NCBI GenBank assembly: GCA_031553885.1
Contig: JAVBKV010000007.1
Coordinates: 1-64,000 of the forward strand
Direction: 5' to 3'
Length of the DNA: 64,000 bases
DNA from: JAVBKV01 sp031553885
GTDB lineage: Bacteria; Bacteroidota; Bacteroidia; Bacteroidales; Azobacteroidaceae
Shown here: one piece after another, positions 59,215 through 64,000 of the stretch
Layout: each line of letters begins with the position of its first letter
Position numbering within the stretch: the first letter of the stretch is position 1
Made by a program: the position numbers and the translations under genes
The notes under the pieces: generated by a model
Database searches by the model: none
Told to the model about the DNA's origin: nothing
Seen by the model: only the letters and a program-made list of their open reading frames with translations

Positions 59215-60468
59215 TTAAGGCTCATAAGGAATACCGAAGAATGTAAGTTCTCCCAACTGTACCCACTTGGTTCTACCCCAGGTATTCATCGTTTCAAACC
59301 GGAAGTAACGGAACGATGTATTTTCCGGGAATTCAACTTCTACTCCTTTTCCTGCAATGGCTTTATCATCGTCGGTAAGCGCTTGTGCATCCTGGTTGAC
59401 ATCGATTCCTGATGGTCGTTTAAGCTCGAATTCACCGATCAATTGCCAGCAATCGAAAGATCCGTCCTCGCAGGGAGGAGTCATAGAACCCCAGAAACGG
59501 ACGTTTTTCGGATACCCATTATTAAAAAAGTATTTAAAGAAAGTGGCATTTCCACGGTGTAATACCTCGATACGACTCAGGTTGTAGGGTTTGCCCAGAT
59601 CTATGGTAAAATGCTGAGGCATGGGTGCCGTGTTCTTGGTATGGTAGCAAGGGCTGGCATCACCTGTAATATTCGCTTCATCCCACAGCCATTCGAATTT
59701 GGTGTTGGATCCTCCCCAGGTGTGCTGTTCATAAGTATCGCCGGGTAAAATATACGCCTTAAATAATGATTTGTCGCATTTTAACTCTGTCCAGGGTGTC
59801 AGTTCCGGAGCTGCTACGGTGTCGGAGATATGTCCCCAACGGTCCCTGACGTATACGCCGAAGTAAGTCAGGGTATCTTTTTGTCCCCGGACCGATTTGG
59901 TGATTGATGCAGCACTGGTGTAGATCATGGAAATTTCTTCCCATTCTCCTTGTCCGTATTTTCTCAGAACCCCTACGGAAACGGCCGATTCAGTCGGATT
60001 CTTGATTGTAAATTTGATACCACCGAAAGTGGGAGAAATGGCTCCATCTCCTTCTCCTACCAATAAGTCGGCAATCAGTTCATAAGGCGGTATTTCCGGG
60101 TGTACTTTAACTTCAACCGGTTCGGAAGCCCCTTCCTGATAGTTGACGGAATACAGTTGGATATCGTATTCTGCGGATTCCGGAAAACCGTCGACGATTA
60201 AAGAATCGGCATAATAAGATGCATTTACATTTCTCCAGTTTCCGTTTACAAAATAGGTAGCCCGTACATATTTCAGATTCAGGTCGTCCGGCCGGTCGTA
60301 TTTGATTACGCTTTGCCCGGACTGATTGATTACACGGACATTGGTTACCTGCTTGGGAATATCTCCGTTTCCGTATGTTTGATTAACATCCGCATCTTCT
60401 TCTTTACAAGAGAAGCAAAGCAAACAGGCAAAGAGTACTGCCGCGGGATATAAAAATCGTTTTTTCAT
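59215..60468 (-). CDS. DUF4959/DUF5000-type surface lipoprotein
   Basis: From the ATG at 60468 the protein has 417 residues with a lipoprotein signal (LLCFSCKE, Cys near residue 18). Residues about 20-110 match a DUF4959-type domain (NGDIPKQVTNVRVINQSGQSV). The middle is a second Ig-like unit. The C-terminal ~150 residues are a discoidin-like DUF5000 domain (HFTIDLGKPYNLSRIEVLHRG, KNVRFWGS, FRYFRFETMNTWG). It is a frequent SusE/F-position partner of SusCD in Bacteroidales and likely binds glycan at the surface. The start at 60507 is less likely because it overlaps susD and lacks a signal start. Confidence 0.87.
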   Translation of the reverse strand: MKKRFLYPAAVLFACLLCFSCKEEDADVNQTYGNGDIPKQVTNVRVINQSGQSVIKYDRPDDLNLKYVRATYFVNGNWRNVNASYYADSLIVDGFPESAEYDIQLYSVNYQEGASEPVEVKVHPEIPPYELIADLLVGEGDGAISPTFGGIKFTIKNPTESAVSVGVLRKYGQGEWEEISMIYTSAASITKSVRGQKDTLTYFGVYVRDRWGHISDTVAAPELTPWTELKCDKSLFKAYILPGDTYEQHTWGGSNTKFEWLWDEANITGDASPCYHTKNTAPMPQHFTIDLGKPYNLSRIEVLHRGNATFFKYFFNNGYPKNVRFWGSMTPPCEDGSFDCWQLIGEFELKRPSGIDVNQDAQALTDDDKAIAGKGVEVEFPENTSFRYFRFETMNTWGRTKWVQLGELTFFGIPYEP

Positions 60469-60496
60469 ATGATATATCTTTATTAATTTCAATAAA

Positions 60497-62467
60497 TTAC
60501 CAGCCATAATTTTGAACTAAATTCGGGTTGGAATATAATTCATCCTTGTAAATCGGCCAGAAATAATCTTTCAGTTGGAATACCTGATAAGCAATCTGTC
60601 GCTCGATGTAATACGTTTCGGGAGTATCGCCTTCCAGCGTCCAGCCGGTAATAGGTGCGTTCATCAGATTGACGCATTGTTTCCAGCGGCGCAGGTCCCA
60701 GAACCGGCATCCTTCGAACGCCATTTCAATGAGGCGTTCCCGGCGGATAATTTCCCGGAGTCCCACCTGGCTCTTATGTTTGGTAGGTTCGGTAGAATAG
60801 GTTTCCCAGGAAGTGGCCACATCAGGAATTCCGGCTCTTTCCCGGATCCGGTTGAGGTATTCTATCGCCTCAAGGCGGGCTGCTTCGGAATCTTCGGCTT
60901 CGTTCAGGGCTTCGGCAAAGTAGAGATACAGATTACTCAAACGGACAACCGGCCAGGGGTAGATTTCGCAGGTCCACCCACTGTTGGCTCCGATCGAACT
61001 CTTGAAGTTGACTAATTTTTTCGGCCAGATACCGGTTACATTAAAGGAAGTATTAATTATACTGGATGCCGGTTGTCCTGATTTAGCCTGTACATACAAC
61101 GGAGTCGTATGGGTCGGATAAGTAGGGGCTCCGTAATAGTTCCCGAATCCGAAGTAAATACATCCATCGAATCCCAGGTCAGCATAATAACGGGGTTCCC
61201 TGTCGAAGTTAAACTCTGCCGTTTTATAACCGTTATAAATATAAAGACCATCCCTTACCGTCGAGGTACGAATATTGAACCTGTTTGCGAAGTCCCAGGT
61301 ATTGTCTTTATCGATAGGAAGGCCGTTCCGGGTATAGAATTGCTCTGCGACCTTCATCGTTACGCCATGGTTTCCGGCATAAGTGGTATTACCACCTTTT
61401 GTCGGATCCAATCCCCGGGGCCATCCTTGTAAATCCAGTGTTGTACCTACGGAATTACTGCTACCCCATTGGTTGGAGTTCCCCCAGATAACCTCCGTAT
61501 TCCATTTCAGGGTAACAGCATTCCGTATATTGAGTTTGGTTTTGATAGAGTCAGAGGCTGTTGCAAATTCGGGATCCGTATAGTAATACAGTTTATAATC
61601 CAATCCGTGGGCAAAATCGATGGCCTGTCTGCATGCATTTCTTGCATCTGCCCATCTGGCTTTCTTTTCAGTATCTGATTTATCCGGACTGAAAATCGCG
61701 ATACCCCGGTTATCCTTGATGTCTTTGTAATCCCGGTTTCCGTTATACAAATCGCTGGCGGCAAATACCAGTACTTCGGCTTTGATGGCGTATGCGATTG
61801 CCTTGGTAATCCGGCCCAGTTCTTCCGCTTCGTTAGATACTCTATCCGGCAGATCTGTACTGGCTATTACCTTATCTAATAATTCGGTTACGTAATTGAA
61901 GCAACTGTCCAGCGTTTGCCTGTGCGGGTGGATATCTTCCGTAGGAGCATTGATGGGGACATTTATATCCTTGATGACAATCGGTCCGTAAGAGCGAATT
62001 AGTGTAAAGTGGTAATAGGCTTTGAGAAATTGAACTTCAGCAATCCAGCGGTTCTTTTCTTCGTAGGTCATATCCGGAACTTTGTCGATATTTTCCAAAA
62101 AAATATTACAGTCGCTGATTGCCTGGTACATATCCGGAACATTATTTCCTCTCCAGTAGTCACTGTAAGGATTTCCTGCGTTTTGTTCGCCGTTGGCGAT
62201 ACGCCAGGATGCAGCCCCAACCCGGTCACGATAGGAGGTTGTCACCCAGATTTCATCACCCGCAAGGAATGCCGGGTTGCCTGTCGGACTGGCATGTCTG
62301 GGCATGTAGCTGTAACAGGTAAACAAATACTTTTCAGCCTCCGATCGAAGCGTAAATGCATTGTCGATTCTGGGTACGTCATCCGGGACTACATCTAAGA
62401 AATCGCTGCAGGAACTGGATGAAATCAGAATCAGACCGGAAACGAGTATATAAAATATTTTTTTCAT
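60497..62467 (-). CDS. susD-like: RagB/SusD family nutrient-uptake outer-membrane lipoprotein
   Basis: This protein has 656 residues from the ATG at 62467, with in-frame ATGs at 62473 and 62479 also possible. The lipobox is SSSSCSDF, followed by LDVVPDDVPRIDNAFTLRSEAEKYLFTCYSYMP, the typical SusD N-terminus. Mid motifs include EVQFLKAYYHFTLIRSYGPI. The C-terminal part has RLSNLYLYFAEALNEA, YLNRIRERAGIP and the conserved LREIIRRERLIEMAFEGCRFWDLRRW. SusD lids the SusC transporter and binds oligosaccharide. The gene starts 13 bp after the susC stop. Confidence 0.96.
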   Translation of the reverse strand: MKKIFYILVSGLILISSSSCSDFLDVVPDDVPRIDNAFTLRSEAEKYLFTCYSYMPRHASPTGNPAFLAGDEIWVTTSYRDRVGAASWRIANGEQNAGNPYSDYWRGNNVPDMYQAISDCNIFLENIDKVPDMTYEEKNRWIAEVQFLKAYYHFTLIRSYGPIVIKDINVPINAPTEDIHPHRQTLDSCFNYVTELLDKVIASTDLPDRVSNEAEELGRITKAIAYAIKAEVLVFAASDLYNGNRDYKDIKDNRGIAIFSPDKSDTEKKARWADARNACRQAIDFAHGLDYKLYYYTDPEFATASDSIKTKLNIRNAVTLKWNTEVIWGNSNQWGSSNSVGTTLDLQGWPRGLDPTKGGNTTYAGNHGVTMKVAEQFYTRNGLPIDKDNTWDFANRFNIRTSTVRDGLYIYNGYKTAEFNFDREPRYYADLGFDGCIYFGFGNYYGAPTYPTHTTPLYVQAKSGQPASSIINTSFNVTGIWPKKLVNFKSSIGANSGWTCEIYPWPVVRLSNLYLYFAEALNEAEDSEAARLEAIEYLNRIRERAGIPDVATSWETYSTEPTKHKSQVGLREIIRRERLIEMAFEGCRFWDLRRWKQCVNLMNAPITGWTLEGDTPETYYIERQIAYQVFQLKDYFWPIYKDELYSNPNLVQNYGW

Positions 62468-62480
62468 ATTCATAATCATT

Positions 62481-64000
62481 TTAGAAATTTAAACTTAAAC
62501 CAACATTGTACGTGCGTTGAAGGGGATATCCCAACCCGTTACCTGCCATTTCCGGATCCCAGAGTTTGAAATTCGAAAAACAAAGTAAGTTGCTTCCTGT
62601 CACGTAAATACGTAATCCTTTTGCTCCAAGTTTGCGCACGGTTTCATCCGGGATGGTATATCCGAATTCCAATTGCTTAAGCCTAAGGAAAGATCCATCA
62701 CGCATGAACCAGGTATTGGTTTGGTTGTTATTGGCTACCATGGTATTGGATAACCGGGGCCATACTGCGTATGCATCTTTGTTATCTTCCGACCAGTAAC
62801 TGTCGGCAATGAATTTCGCCAGTGCGTTTTCTCCGGTTTTACCAACAGTGCCCAGTTGAAAGAAAGGAGATACATTTTGATAATTAATCCAGAAGGATTC
62901 ATTGGCTGATCCCTGGAAGAATAAGGAAAAATCGAATCCTTTAAATCCAAGAGATCCTCCGAACCCATATATAATTTCAGGCGTAGTCGGGTTACCGATG
63001 GGTACCATATCCAAGGCGTCGACAACACCATCCTCATTCATATCCCGATACTTGATGTCACCGGCCATGTATGAACCGAACGTTTGTCTTGGAGAATTGG
63101 CCACGTCTTCTTCATCGACAAAAAGACCTTCGGCAATGTATCCCCATGTTTGTTTGGTAGGGTATCCGATATGGCTTTTCCACGGGGCTCCGGGGTATTG
63201 TTTTTCTTCGAAAACCGTATACTTGCTGGTTGCATAAGTGAAATTTCCACGTAATTGAAGGAAAAGGTCTTTATTGAACGATTTGTTGTAATCCAGGGAT
63301 AGATCCATTCCTTTACCTTCGGCTTTTCCCAGGTTGGCATAAGGAGTTGCCCACAAACCCATGGTAGCCGGGATGGAACTTCTGGATTGCAGGATATTTT
63401 TCCGGTGTTCCTGATAAATTTCGCCGATGAAATTCCAACTGTTCATGATGTCCAATTCCAGCGCCAGGTTGGCTTTGGTGGCAGTTTCCCAGGTAATATC
63501 CGGATTCGAGTATCGTCTGACGGAAATACCGGGTCTCCAGTAAGCGCCATTGGTTCCGAAAGATGCTCCGTAACCGCTGTTGTTCATGTTGATTTCGGAC
63601 AGATATAAAAACCTGTATTCTCCGATTTTGTCATTTCCCACTAATCCGTAAGAACCTCTTAATTTTAATTTGGTAATGGTGTTTTTGAGAGGCTCGAAGA
63701 ATTTTTCATCGGAAACCATCCAGCCCAATCCGGCAGAGGGGAAGAAACCATAACGGTGTTCGGAATCGAAACGTTCGGAACCGTTGTATCCGAAGTTAAA
63801 CTCTGCGAAATACCGGTCTGCAAACCCATACGTAAAACGTCCGGATAAACCCACATTTCTGTAAGGCAGTGACTCCTGCAGTGTTTCGGCGTTGGGTTGG
63901 GCATTGTCCTGTACCTGCAGAACAAGCATGCCACTGACCCGGTGATCGGTATCGATAACGCGGACATAATCGACTGCGCCTTCGTAGTAGGTACTGGTAT
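62481..64000 (-). CDS. susC-like: SusC/RagA family TonB-linked outer-membrane transporter, C-terminal part
   Basis: The frame is open to the right edge (no stop up to 64000), so only the C-terminal ~506 residues are seen and the apparent ATG at 63929 is internal. The barrel segment carries SusC hallmarks: VGLSGRFTYGFADRYFAEFNFGYNGSERF, FFPSAGLGWMVSDEKF, LKLRGSYGLVGNDKIG, DLSLDYNKSF, GDIKYRDMNEDGVVDALD and the final PLQRTYNVGLSLNF strand. Together with SusD it imports oligosaccharides by TonB energy. N-terminal plug and any anti-sigma-interacting extension lie outside the window. Confidence 0.95.
   Translation of the reverse strand, partial: TSTYYEGAVDYVRVIDTDHRVSGMLVLQVQDNAQPNAETLQESLPYRNVGLSGRFTYGFADRYFAEFNFGYNGSERFDSEHRYGFFPSAGLGWMVSDEKFFEPLKNTITKLKLRGSYGLVGNDKIGEYRFLYLSEINMNNSGYGASFGTNGAYWRPGISVRRYSNPDITWETATKANLALELDIMNSWNFIGEIYQEHRKNILQSRSSIPATMGLWATPYANLGKAEGKGMDLSLDYNKSFNKDLFLQLRGNFTYATSKYTVFEEKQYPGAPWKSHIGYPTKQTWGYIAEGLFVDEEDVANSPRQTFGSYMAGDIKYRDMNEDGVVDALDMVPIGNPTTPEIIYGFGGSLGFKGFDFSLFFQGSANESFWINYQNVSPFFQLGTVGKTGENALAKFIADSYWSEDNKDAYAVWPRLSNTMVANNNQTNTWFMRDGSFLRLKQLEFGYTIPDETVRKLGAKGLRIYVTGSNLLCFSNFKLWDPEMAGNGLGYPLQRTYNVGLSLNF

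Noticed and set aside
62481..63929. A complete 482-residue SusC-like gene
   Set aside because: The frame stays open to base 64000 with barrel-like sequence. The ATG at 63929 is internal, so this is the C-terminal part of a longer SusC.

Overview
The window is chromosomal DNA from a member of the Bacteroidota, order Bacteroidales. The evidence is a SusC/SusD pair, several DUF families typical of Bacteroidales polysaccharide utilisation loci (PULs), GLPGLI proteins, type IX (Por) secretion-like C-terminal domains, a dxs-trkA-trkH operon, and repeated TAnnTTTG promoter -7 elements. The genus cannot be fixed from sequence alone; a T9SS-bearing family such as Odoribacteraceae or Tannerellaceae is an inference. 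Both window edges cut genes: an outer-membrane beta-barrel protein on the left and SusC on the right. No rRNA, tRNA, CRISPR array or complete insertion sequence was seen. No gene-free stretch exceeds 300 bases.

Left part (1-25.2 kb) is mostly housekeeping. It holds the tail of a beta-barrel protein, a methyltransferase relic with an internal deletion, a ClbS/DfsB-like protein, a VOC protein, a DbpA-type DEAD-box helicase and a small secreted protein that is little more than a sorting-type C-terminal domain. Next comes the conserved RDD / SpoIIM-like / membrane / DUF4129 / DUF4350 / MoxR / DUF58 cluster. It is followed by an S41-like lipoprotein, trkH-trkA-dxs, a GSCFA protein, a pyridoxal kinase-like protein, a PepSY-like lipoprotein, a DedA protein, ferrochelatase and NhaA.

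Middle part (25.2-39.5 kb): a minus-strand operon encodes a family 8 polysaccharide lyase (PL8), an FAD-dependent oxidoreductase and a heparinase II/III-type lyase. Divergent from it, a plus-strand operon encodes three GLPGLI proteins and a TonB-receptor-like protein, followed by a BlaI-type repressor and an M56 (BlaR1-like) metallopeptidase. An 18-bp TGTCTA-N6-TAGAC(A/G) inverted repeat lies directly against the -7 element of both the GLPGLI operon and the blaI gene, in the same register. This suggests one small BlaI regulon.

Right part (39.6-64 kb) is a minus-strand PUL read in the order susC, susD, two SusE/F-position surface lipoproteins, a stand-alone putative binding protein, a GH88 unsaturated glucuronyl hydrolase, two large PL8 lyases, an M60 metallopeptidase, a second GH88 and an ABC ATPase. 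It is best explained as a glycosaminoglycan or proteoglycan utilisation locus: PL8 enzymes cleave hyaluronan/chondroitin-type chains, GH88 removes the unsaturated uronic acid, and M60 could attack the glycoprotein core. The most unusual feature is a two-lobed WYY...AWRF module of about 330-360 residues, present five times in four products (stand-alone protein, GH88, giant PL8 twice, M60). All five large secreted products also end in a sorting-type C-terminal domain, so the locus looks like a surface or secreted enzyme set held on its substrate by a common, probably undescribed, carbohydrate-binding module.
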